Assembly (NCBI GenBank): GCA_018066715.1
Contig: JAGPWA010000093.1
Span: 1 to 52,999 of the forward strand
Reading direction: 5' to 3'
DNA: 52,999 bases
Source of the DNA: Porticoccus sp.
Lineage (GTDB): Bacteria; Pseudomonadota; Gammaproteobacteria; Pseudomonadales; Porticoccaceae
How positions within the stretch are numbered: position 1 is the stretch's first letter; each line of letters starts with the position of its first letter. A model generated the notes under the pieces. That model searched no databases. It saw only the letters and a program-made list of their open reading frames with translations, and was not told the DNA's origin. Below, piece after piece: positions 1 through 6,993 of the stretch. The position numbers and the translations under genes were made by a program.

Positions 1-264
1 CAAGTCCGGGATTTCCAGAAAACCGGAGGCATCAATCATCTGGCGATCAATCACGGTAATGGCTACCGGGGTGTCGGTCACGGGCTGCGGCAACCGGGTT
101 GCAGCCACCACCATAGGTATCTCGGCCAGCAAGTCCTCTTCAGTCATACTGTCTTTCGCCAGTAGGCTATCAGAGAAGAAGCTTAGCCCGGACAGCAGGC
201 AGATCACCCATAGCTCTACTCGTGGAAGCTCGCTCCCAGAGGCATTTCTATTCCAAGGCAACAT
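1..264 (-). CDS. TonB-dependent outer-membrane receptor, N-terminal fragment
   Basis: The minus strand is open from an ATG at 264 to the window edge, giving 88 codons with the rest of the gene outside. The protein starts with a basic stretch and a hydrophobic signal segment (about residues 17-36), followed by the typical start of a TonB receptor plug domain: VVAATRLPQPVTDTPVAITV, then VIDRQMIDASG. These receptors import iron chelates, cobalamin, sugars or other ligands across the outer membrane using TonB energy. Substrate cannot be judged from the fragment. The gene is divergent from the replication-like pair at 385. The TonB-ExbBD operon at 46-52 kb is a possible energiser (inference). Confidence 0.8.
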   Translation of the reverse strand, partial: MLPWNRNASGSELPRVELWVICLLSGLSFFSDSLLAKDSMTEEDLLAEIPMVVAATRLPQPVTDTPVAITVIDRQMIDASGFLEIPDL

Positions 265-384
265 ATACTTTCCATTTTTTTATTATTTTTGACGCATACT
301 ACCGATCAAAAGTCACAATAGAAAACAACATCTCACGCTAAGCTTTCTTTAAACTTGGCAATCAATTTCTGATAAAGTGGCGAG

Positions 385-1485
385 ATGTCCCTGATTCCAG
401 AAAAACCCCTAGCCATTTCCCCTTCGCTGGCCGCCACCATCGGCCTCGAAGAAGCAGTGCTTCTTCAGGCGCTCAGTGAGATGGTGTGTCATGGTGAACC
501 GGAATCCAGCAAGGGCTTTCAGTGGCTCAGCACCACCTGGCACCAACTACAAAAAATCACACCCTTCTGGGGCCCGGAGGAAATTCAACGTATTTCGGTC
601 AGTCTGCGTGACAAAGGTGTTTTACTGATTGCCTCTGCGCCGTTTACCGAGAGTGAAGAGCTTCGCTTCGCCTTCAACGAACAGGCGATCTCAAGGGATA
701 TCCAGGCACCATCGACGACCCAAAAACAGGGAGCAAGAACCATTGCTCCACGCTGGAAACCTGAATCAGAGATACTGCGTCAGCTAGATCAATACAATAT
801 CCCTACTGAATTTATCACCGGTCAGCTACCCGAATTTATCACTTACTGGACTGAGCGTAACGAGCCACAATTTAGTTGGGGCTCTAAATTCATCAAACAT
901 ATACTTCGCCTCTGGCGTACACAGCAAACTGAATCTGCAAAGCGTGGTCAGCAAGCAGCCATGAACAATAACTGGCAGCCCTCACAGGACGCCATGGAAA
1001 TTCTTACTCGCCAAGCAGGTATCAATGGGAATTTTGTGGAAGATGCTATTCCCGAATTCGTTCTTTACTGGATGGAGAGAGGCGATGCATCCAATACCTG
1101 GAATAGCCGTTTTATCATGCATGTGAAACGGCAGTGGGCACGATTCACTACCGCCATGGAGCATGACTCGGAACCACGTTTACTGCCTGCCGATTGGCAG
1201 CCCAGTGAAGAGCTCTATGAAGTGCTAATACTGGCAAATATTTCACGCACTTTTGCCGAACGGTTAGTGCCGGAATTTATACTTTACTGGCGAGACAGCG
1301 GCCAAATACATAGCTCTTGGAATACTAAATTTCTTCAACAGGTGAAGCGGGAATGGTCTCGTCAGCAATCTGCCTCTTCTCAGGTAATAACCAATGGACA
1401 ACAGCAACGACCTCATCGATCAAACAGTACAAGAAGTAGCAACCTCATCGACGAACTCAGCGACCGTAGCTGGGCCAGCACCTGA
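385..1485 (+). CDS. DnaT-like primosomal protein with three DnaT domains
   Basis: A 366-residue protein. The N-terminal ~100 residues (SPSLAATIGLEEAVLLQAL and following) look like the helical/winged-helix head found in replication-initiation and DnaT-like proteins. Three copies of the DnaT DNA-binding domain follow at about residues 123-178, 196-252 and 270-325. Each begins W-x-P-S/E and contains a PEFxxYWxERG-type core and a W-x-S-K/R-F-x-x-H-V/I-x-x-W end; the period is ~74 residues. E. coli DnaT has one such domain and helps PriA/PriB load DnaC-DnaB at restarted forks. The start ATG is preceded by GTGGCGAG. The 3' end overlaps the lambda P-like gene by 92 bp in another frame, implying translational coupling and joint function in helicase loading (inference). 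Confidence 0.8.
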   Translation: MSLIPEKPLAISPSLAATIGLEEAVLLQALSEMVCHGEPESSKGFQWLSTTWHQLQKITPFWGPEEIQRISVSLRDKGVLLIASAPFTESEELRFAFNEQAISRDIQAPSTTQKQGARTIAPRWKPESEILRQLDQYNIPTEFITGQLPEFITYWTERNEPQFSWGSKFIKHILRLWRTQQTESAKRGQQAAMNNNWQPSQDAMEILTRQAGINGNFVEDAIPEFVLYWMERGDASNTWNSRFIMHVKRQWARFTTAMEHDSEPRLLPADWQPSEELYEVLILANISRTFAERLVPEFILYWRDSGQIHSSWNTKFLQQVKREWSRQQSASSQVITNGQQQRPHRSNSTRSSNLIDELSDRSWAST

Positions 1486-2056
1486 ACACACTACTCACCT
1501 GATTGATGCCATCAATCAGGTTTTCGCACTGTTTCGACTGAACTACCACAATCAGTTTTATAGCGCATATGCGGATACGTCATTACTGAATCAGGCGAAA
1601 CGTCTCTGGCTAGAAACACTATCGTATTTTACGGAAGAACAAATCTTGCTCGGTGCTAAACGGGTTATTGAAACATCCGACTACCTACCCACACTCAACC
1701 GTATGCTGCAATGCTGTGAGGACTCAGCCAGTAGCGAGGGACTACCCAGCCCACAGAATGCATACCATGAAGCCTGCAATGCACCCTCACCCAAAACTGC
1801 CTTCAACTGGTCTCACTTAGCAGTTTACTATGCAGGTTTGGAAACGGGCTGGTACCGCCTGTCCCATGAATCCGAATCAAGCAGTTACCCTGCTTTTCAG
1901 GAAAGCTATCGCAGCCTTTGCCGCGACATAGCTCAAGGACGGCAACTCACCTCCCCTGTTGATCCTCAATTAACAAAGGAAGAAAAACCTGCCCTCAGTA
2001 AAGAAGAGTCTCTAGCACGGTTAACACAACTAAAAAGCCAATTAGACCTAGATTAA
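1394..2056 (+). CDS. Lambda P-like replication protein (putative DnaB helicase loader)
   Basis: A 220-residue protein whose layout follows bacteriophage lambda P. It has an N-terminal helical segment (HLIDAINQVFALFRLNYHN, then the LWLETLSYFT region), a middle LPTLNRML...CCE segment matching the P motif around LPSPGQFVAWCREE, and a C-terminal SKEESLARLTQLKSQLDLD tail like the NRAQALAKIAEIKAKFGL end of P. Lambda P removes DnaB from host control and loads it at the origin. The start lies inside the DnaT-like gene, and the stop TAA falls in the stem of a rho-independent terminator. No integrase, capsid or lysis gene is nearby, so this looks like a domesticated or core helicase loader rather than a prophage. 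The family match is by eye only. Confidence 0.7.
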   Translation: MDNSNDLIDQTVQEVATSSTNSATVAGPAPEHTTHLIDAINQVFALFRLNYHNQFYSAYADTSLLNQAKRLWLETLSYFTEEQILLGAKRVIETSDYLPTLNRMLQCCEDSASSEGLPSPQNAYHEACNAPSPKTAFNWSHLAVYYAGLETGWYRLSHESESSSYPAFQESYRSLCRDIAQGRQLTSPVDPQLTKEEKPALSKEESLARLTQLKSQLDLD

Positions 2057-2083
2057 AAAATGCAGCCATATGGCTGCATTTTT
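2056..2083 (+). terminator. Rho-independent terminator of the DnaT/P pair
   Basis: A near-perfect palindrome: stem TGCAGCC / GGCTGCA with loop ATAT, flanked by A5 and T5 runs. It begins at the stop codon of the lambda P-like gene and can act in both directions. Confidence 0.85.
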
Positions 2084-2169
2084 ATGGGCCCGGTAAAAAC
2101 GCCCCTGAATAAAGGTGTGCCAGTTTACTGTGGCCTAGGGCCGCAATAAAACCCGCTCAACGGCCTAGT

Positions 2170-2589
2170 TTATTCCCAAAAATTCCACCATTTTCGGCTA
2201 TGCTCTTCACGAGAGGCTTGGCCCTGGTCAGAACCTTTGCCCAGCTCTTTACGCTCCTGGTCCGCTTTTTTTCCTAGATGTTTGTCCTGACCCGAAGACC
2301 TATCATCAGATCTAGCATCTGACCTGTCGTCTCGTGATTTGTCTTTTGTTCTTTTCTTATCCGACTTGGACTTGTCATCAGACTTATCGTCGGATCTATC
2401 GTCGGATCTATCGTCATGATCATCCTTTTGCTTGTCTTTCATGCCAGACTTATGTTCTTTCATCTCGGGCTTATGCTCTTTCATAGCCCCCTTACTACCA
2501 GCATCGTCTGGCTTTTTCGCCAAGGCCAACTGAGCAGAGCCCAAACCTAATACTAGAGATGTAACAATTATCAGTAACTTTTTCATCAT
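2170..2589 (-). CDS. Secreted, highly charged low-complexity protein
   Basis: 139 residues. A clean Sec signal peptide (MMKKLLIIVTSLVLGLGSAQLALA, cleaved near ALA-KK) is followed by an almost entirely charged chain of K, D, E, R and S with short tandem motifs: MKEHKP/MKEHKS/MKDK and runs of DDRS/DDKS encoded by 12-bp DNA repeats. It ends in SRKWWNFWE, a short aromatic tail. No enzymatic domain is visible. GGAG lies 5 nt before the ATG. It lies 40 bp downstream of glsB and is probably co-transcribed with it. A periplasmic role in stress or ion binding is conceivable but not shown. Confidence 0.7.
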   Translation of the reverse strand: MMKKLLIIVTSLVLGLGSAQLALAKKPDDAGSKGAMKEHKPEMKEHKSGMKDKQKDDHDDRSDDRSDDKSDDKSKSDKKRTKDKSRDDRSDARSDDRSSGQDKHLGKKADQERKELGKGSDQGQASREEHSRKWWNFWE

Positions 2590-2629
2590 AGTGTCTCCAT
2601 ATCCTTACCCATAAACATATAAACCGGTT

Positions 2630-2881
2630 TTATTTTTTAATTTGACGATAAATAATCAGCAACAATAAAGCACCCACGGTTGCCGTAGCAATACTACCGA
2701 GGCTGAAGCCACCGGTAGAGCCCAACCCGAAGAAAGAACCGGCCCACCCACCGACAAACGCGCCAGCAATACCCAGCAGTACTGTGACAATAAAACCACC
2801 GCCGTCTTTGCCTGGCATCACTAACTTGGCCAGAATTCCAGCAATCAGCCCTAATACAATCCAAGAAATTATACCCATCAC
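2630..2881 (-). CDS. GlsB/YeaQ/YmgE-family stress-response membrane protein
   Basis: 83 residues with three hydrophobic helices: GIISWIVLGLIAGILAKLV, a glycine-rich VTVLLGIAGAFVGGWAGSFF, and IATATVGALLLLIIY. The motif LGLIAGILAKLVMPGKDGGG is diagnostic of the family, once called transglycosylase-associated proteins. These are small inner-membrane proteins often induced by envelope, acid or stationary-phase stress; their molecular role is unknown. A strong AAGGAG precedes the double-ATG start. The neighbouring MscS channel and YqaE/Pmp3 protein fit a membrane-stress theme. Confidence 0.9.
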   Translation of the reverse strand: MMGIISWIVLGLIAGILAKLVMPGKDGGGFIVTVLLGIAGAFVGGWAGSFFGLGSTGGFSLGSIATATVGALLLLIIYRQIKK

Positions 2882-2905
2882 TTTTCTCCTTTATTGATGA
2901 TAAAA

Positions 2906-2930
2906 AAAACCCCAACAATGTGGGGTTTTT
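2906..2930 (-). terminator. Rho-independent terminator originally serving mscS
   Basis: Stem CCCCA / TGGGG around a 6-nt loop, flanked by long A and T runs. On the minus strand it ends transcripts from mscS. The 176-bp MITE-like element now separates it from the mscS stop codon. It lies just upstream of the glsB ribosome-binding site, so glsB needs its own promoter or read-through. Confidence 0.75.
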
Positions 2931-2938
2931 TTCTTTTA

Positions 2939-3114
2939 GGGCACCTCTAAAAATAGTGATTTTTTCGTGAGAGTTAGAAAGCGCCGCGCGGAAAACCGCA
3001 GTGTACAATAGGTACATGAGGAGAGTCTGCCCCATGAGCGAAGCGAGTGCTTTGGGTATTTGAGCACGGAGCTGACGCTGCAATCGCGGAAAAAGTGCAT
3101 TTTTAGGTGTGCCC
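2939..3114. mobile_element. 176-bp MITE-like non-autonomous element with terminal inverted repeats
   Basis: The ends are GGGCACCTCTAAAAAT and ATTTTTAGGTGTGCCC, imperfect inverted repeats matching at 14 of 16 positions. A 4-bp direct repeat TTTA flanks the element (2935-2938 and 3115-3118), as expected of a target-site duplication. The right copy includes the mscS stop codon. No convincing gene lies inside; the interior holds GC-rich short inverted segments (GCGCCGCGCGG and a GTGTAC/GGTACA pair). It would need a transposase supplied in trans. Confidence 0.75.
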
Positions 3115-3115
3115 T

Positions 3116-3934
3116 TTAGTCGTTACTGGCAATCTGATGCATATGTACATCGCTTTGTGGGAATGGGATAGAAATACCTTCTTCATCAAACCGCTTCTTA
3201 ACCGCTTCGGTCAAGCCAAAGTAAGCGCCCCAGTAATCTGCCTTGTTTACCCAAGGACGAACAACAAAGTTGACGCTGCTATCCGCCAGCTCTACCACTG
3301 CTATTGTGGGTGCTGGATCCTGTAAAACACGCTCGTCTGCAGTAACAATCTCTTCAAGCACTTTTTTGGCTTTATCAATGTCATCACCATAACCAATGCC
3401 CATGACTAGATCCACACGGCGAGTATCGTTGACCGAGTAATTAGTGATAGTGCCACCCATTGTCTGTCCATTGGGAATGATCACTCGCTTGTTGTCACCC
3501 GTATTGAGCTCCGTGGTAAACACTAGAACACTAACTACCGTTCCAGACACACCGGCCACCTCAACAAAGTCTCCCACTCGATAGGGCTTAAAGATCAGAA
3601 TCAGCACACCTGCAGCGAAATTGGCCAGTGACCCCTGTAGTGCCAAACCAACAGCAAGACCTGCGGCACCGATAACCGCCACAAAAGATGCCGTATGAAT
3701 ACCCAGCTGACCCAGCGCTGCGATAATGACAAAAACAAGTAACGCGTAGTACACCAGTGCGGAAACGAAATGCTGGATGGCCACATCCATATCTTTTTTC
3801 TGTAAAGCTTTCTCCACCACCCCACGGAGCCATTTGGCAATCATTTTACCAACAACAAAAATAACCAGTGCAATTAGCACCTTAAAACCAAAGTACAGAA
3901 TAAAATTTCCGGCAGTTTCCATCATATCTTCCAT
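3116..3934 (-). CDS. mscS: Small-conductance mechanosensitive channel MscS
   Basis: 272 residues, close to E. coli MscS (286). Three N-terminal transmembrane helices (about residues 10-30, 60-80, 85-115) end in the pore-lining TM3, with glycine/alanine packing AAGLAVGLALQGSLANFAAGVLI. The MscS beta domain follows (KPYRVGDFVEVAGVSGTV, and VIIPNGQTMGGTITNYS), then the C-terminal alpha/beta vestibule. The channel opens under membrane tension and releases osmolytes during hypo-osmotic shock. AAGGAG precedes the ATG. The stop codon lies within the target duplication of the adjacent MITE, so the insertion left the protein intact. Confidence 0.92.
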   Translation of the reverse strand: MEDMMETAGNFILYFGFKVLIALVIFVVGKMIAKWLRGVVEKALQKKDMDVAIQHFVSALVYYALLVFVIIAALGQLGIHTASFVAVIGAAGLAVGLALQGSLANFAAGVLILIFKPYRVGDFVEVAGVSGTVVSVLVFTTELNTGDNKRVIIPNGQTMGGTITNYSVNDTRRVDLVMGIGYGDDIDKAKKVLEEIVTADERVLQDPAPTIAVVELADSSVNFVVRPWVNKADYWGAYFGLTEAVKKRFDEEGISIPFPQSDVHMHQIASND

Positions 3935-4413
3935 CAGTTTGCTCCTTAAAAAATGTTATTTGTCAGATTCATAGCCTATTAAACCAAACCATAGCCGCCA
4001 ATTTCCAGAAAGGCTGCCAAAAAGACCGACCATGAAAACAATCGGGTTAAAACCACCTCAAACCCATCGGCCTACATAGAAGTGATGGATCTTCTCAACA
4101 AAAGGGTGTCCAGAACAATATAAAACGACGTTTATCTAACGATGTGAGTAACAACCTGCCCGCTAACTGGGGCCTATTTATTCAACCCTTTGACTCATCA
4201 CCTTTACTCAACACGGTTTCAAGTTACTTCAGGGGGAAATCCAGATACGTCTAAAAAGACCGAAACTACAGTCCTTTCACTGACTTCCGACATCTTGTAT
4301 TGATAATAAGTGCTGCCACTCTTCACTCAACCGTTCTTTACTTAACTGCTCTTTACTCAACAGTAAAACTACCGGATGGGACGGACCCCATCTGGCAGAG
4401 AACCGGCATAGAC
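3935..4413. other. Gene-free stretch between mscS and yqaE
   Basis: Apart from a 15-bp tandem repeat at 4319-4363 I see nothing convincing here. There are only short, compositionally unremarkable frames and no clear terminator or RNA gene. It must hold the mscS promoter near its left end. Confidence 0.5.
4319..4363. repeat. Three tandem 15-bp repeats downstream of yqaE
   Basis: Consensus YTCTTYACTYAACHG on the plus strand, three contiguous units. On the minus strand they lie about 50 bp past the yqaE stop codon. Confidence 0.8.
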
Positions 4414-4575
4414 TTACTTCAACGACACCCAGAGTGCATGAACAATACCGGGCACCCAGAAAAACAGACACAGCACAATGTTGATCACTAGATCCTTGCC
4501 AGCCCCAACTTTCAAGAACACGGCCAGTGGCGGCAGCAGTATAGAAGCAATAATTAAAAGAATTTTGTTGTCCAT
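4414..4575 (-). CDS. YqaE/Pmp3-family small membrane protein
   Basis: 53 residues, in the family's usual size range (~50-55). Two hydrophobic helices are separated by a short loop: ILLIIASILLPPLAVFLKVG, then LVINIVLCLFFWVPGIVHAL. The PPLAVFLKVG and LFFWVPGIVHALW motifs are characteristic of Pmp3/YqaE proteolipids. In yeast and plants these affect membrane potential and salt tolerance; the bacterial role is poorly known. GAGGATC precedes the ATG. It stands alone between mscS and parC. Confidence 0.88.
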   Translation of the reverse strand: MDNKILLIIASILLPPLAVFLKVGAGKDLVINIVLCLFFWVPGIVHALWVSLK

Positions 4576-4695
4576 CTAGGGATCCTCATTAGTAGTTTAT
4601 TATTATGGGCAGTGCGCCCAATTGAGCACCCAATATAGTGAAAACAGGCGCCAGGGTAAATATCTGGTCATTAAAAACATTATCAAGAGCCAACA

Positions 4696-6957
4696 CTAAG
4701 GCTCTTCAGCTCCCGCCACCTCAACCCTATCTACCTTTTGGAAGCCCCTAGGCAATTTATTGCCACGACGCCCCCGCTCTCCTCGATAGTGTTCAAGGTC
4801 TGCTAACTTTAGGTTGAGGTAACGTTTTCCGGAGTGCACCAACAACTGCTGCCCTGGAGAAATCACCGATACAGCCACCATAAATTCATCCCTGGACTGC
4901 AACCTAGAAGAGGGAATGTTGATTAGCTTGTTCCCTTTACCCTTTGCCAGCTGAGGGAGCTCGGCCAAAGGAAATACCAGCATCCGCCCTTCATTGCTCA
5001 CTGACACCACTAAACTGACGTCAACATCAGCAATCGGGATAGGCGAAAGGACACGTCCCCCCTTGGGAATTGAAATCGAGGTTTTACCCGACCGATTCTT
5101 AGTATGCAAATCTGATAGCTTTGCCACAAAACCATAACCAGCATCCGTAGCCATCAGTAACTGCTGAGTATCATCGCCCATAATCACGCCATTAAAGGTC
5201 GCACCTGAAGGGGCATTAAGTCGCCCCGTGACAGGGTCACCCTGCCCCCTTGCCGAAGGCAGCGTATGTGCAGCCAGGGAATAAGTACGACCAGTGGAGT
5301 CCAACAGAATGACGTTTTGATTACTCTTCCCCTTCGCCGAACAAAGAAAGTGATCGCCAGACTTATAACTGATGGATGTCGGGTCAATGTCATGACCTTT
5401 TGCTGAGCGAATCCAGCCTTTTTCTGACAACACCACCGTCACCGGCTCAGAGGTTAAAAGGTCTGTATCACTAAAGGCTTTCACCTCCCCTCTTTCTCTA
5501 AGTGGCGACATTCGGTCATCACCAAACTCCTCTGCGACCTCCAACAACTCATTACGCACCAGGGTTTTCAATCGTTTGTCTGAGCCAAGTATTTTCTCCA
5601 GTTTTTCCTTTTCTAAAGCCAACTCATCTTGCTCAGCTCGAATTTTCACTTCTTCAAGCCGTGCCAACTGTCGCAACTTGGTATCGAGAATATATTCTGC
5701 CTGCAGATCACTGAGCTTAAAGCGCTGTATCAGTACCGGCTTTGGCTCATCCTCACTGCGAACAATCTGAATCACTTCATCGATATTAAGAAAGGCTATC
5801 AGCAGGCCTTCCAAAAGGTGCAGCCGCTTATCAACTCGATCAAGGCGGAACTGTAAACGACGGCGTACTGTCGCCAGACGAAACCCGAGCCATTCGGTGA
5901 GAATTTTATTGAGAGGCTTTACTTCGGGGCTACCGTCAATACCAATCATATTGAGATTAATACGGTAGCTCTTTTCCAGGTCTGTGGTGACGTACAAATG
6001 GTTCATCAAACCTTCAAGGTCGACCCGATTTGAGCGGGGTACAATCACCAGTCTAGTGGGGTTTTCATGATCAGACTCATCGCGCAGGTCCGCCACCATC
6101 GGTAACTTTTTGGCATTCATTTGTGCGGCTATCTGCTCAAGCACCTTGGCTCCGGAAGCTTGGTGGGGCAATGCTGTTACAACAATATCGCCATTTTCTT
6201 TCTGCCACACGCCCCGCATCTTCAGGCTACCGCGACCGGTCTCATAGGTTTTGATGATATCTTCACGGGGCGTAATGATTTCCGCCTCGGTGGGATAGTC
6301 CGGCCCCTGAATATGCTCACACAATTCCCTGAGGGTCGTTTTTGGTGCTTCCAATAAACGGATGCACGCGCTCACTATCTCTCTCAAATTATGCGGCGGA
6401 ATATCTGTCGCCATCCCCACTGCAATCCCAGTGGTGCCATTAAGTAGCACATGTGGCGCACGAGCCGGTAAAATTTCTGGCTCATTGAGCGTGCCATCGA
6501 AATTAGGCTTCCAGTCAGCGGTCCCCTGACCTAACTCTGAGAGCAGGACATCGGAAAATCGGGACAGCTTTGATTCGGTATAACGCATGGCCGCAAATGA
6601 TTTAGGGTCATCCGGTGCACCCCAGTTTCCCTGACCATCTACCAGTGGGTAACGATATGAAAATGGCTGAGCCATCAACACCATCGCCTCATAGGCTGCA
6701 CTATCACCATGGGGGTGGAATTTACCAATCACATCACCCACGGTTCGGGCAGACTTTTTATATTTTGCTGTGGACTTAAGCCCAAGCTCACTCATGGCGT
6801 AAATAATCCGCCGCTGCACAGGCTTCAGACCATCACCAATGTTTGGCAATGCACGGTCAAGAATCACATACATGGAATAATCCAGGTAAGCTTTTTCGGC
6901 ATAGATACGCAGAGGTGTCTGCTCAATAGCTTCGTTGGGTATCGTTATTTCTGTCAT
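4696..6957 (-). CDS. parC: DNA topoisomerase IV subunit A
   Basis: 753 residues, matching E. coli ParC (752). With ParE it decatenates daughter chromosomes by double-strand passage. The breakage-reunion domain carries the catalytic tyrosine in [10 protein letters not shown] (Tyr126, equal to E. coli Tyr120). The quinolone-determining segment [10 protein letters not shown] keeps Ser86 and Glu90 (E. coli Ser80 and Glu84), a quinolone-sensitive wild-type state. The C-terminal third forms the beta-pinwheel DNA-wrapping domain. It lies 36 bp downstream of the DUF748 gene, which separates it from parE, so the three probably share a transcript. Confidence 0.97.
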   Translation of the reverse strand: MTEITIPNEAIEQTPLRIYAEKAYLDYSMYVILDRALPNIGDGLKPVQRRIIYAMSELGLKSTAKYKKSARTVGDVIGKFHPHGDSAAYEAMVLMAQPFSYRYPLVDGQGNWGAPDDPKSFAAMRYTESKLSRFSDVLLSELGQGTADWKPNFDGTLNEPEILPARAPHVLLNGTTGIAVGMATDIPPHNLREIVSACIRLLEAPKTTLRELCEHIQGPDYPTEAEIITPREDIIKTYETGRGSLKMRGVWQKENGDIVVTALPHQASGAKVLEQIAAQMNAKKLPMVADLRDESDHENPTRLVIVPRSNRVDLEGLMNHLYVTTDLEKSYRINLNMIGIDGSPEVKPLNKILTEWLGFRLATVRRRLQFRLDRVDKRLHLLEGLLIAFLNIDEVIQIVRSEDEPKPVLIQRFKLSDLQAEYILDTKLRQLARLEEVKIRAEQDELALEKEKLEKILGSDKRLKTLVRNELLEVAEEFGDDRMSPLRERGEVKAFSDTDLLTSEPVTVVLSEKGWIRSAKGHDIDPTSISYKSGDHFLCSAKGKSNQNVILLDSTGRTYSLAAHTLPSARGQGDPVTGRLNAPSGATFNGVIMGDDTQQLLMATDAGYGFVAKLSDLHTKNRSGKTSISIPKGGRVLSPIPIADVDVSLVVSVSNEGRMLVFPLAELPQLAKGKGNKLINIPSSRLQSRDEFMVAVSVISPGQQLLVHSGKRYLNLKLADLEHYRGERGRRGNKLPRGFQKVDRVEVAGAEEP

Positions 6958-6993
6958 TTCGGGAACCGTCAGTCCTTCACGTCTTTAAGTTTG

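Noticed and set aside
2694-3083. 129-codon frame through the MITE into glsB
   Set aside because: It crosses the mobile element and runs out of frame through the well-supported glsB gene.
4277-4471. 64-codon minus frame with SKEQLSKERLSEEW
   Set aside because: The repeat-like peptide is produced by the 15-bp array and the frame overlaps the better yqaE gene.
4598-4612. TGGGC/GCCCA hairpin between yqaE and parC as a terminator
   Set aside because: Only five base pairs and no T-run on either strand.
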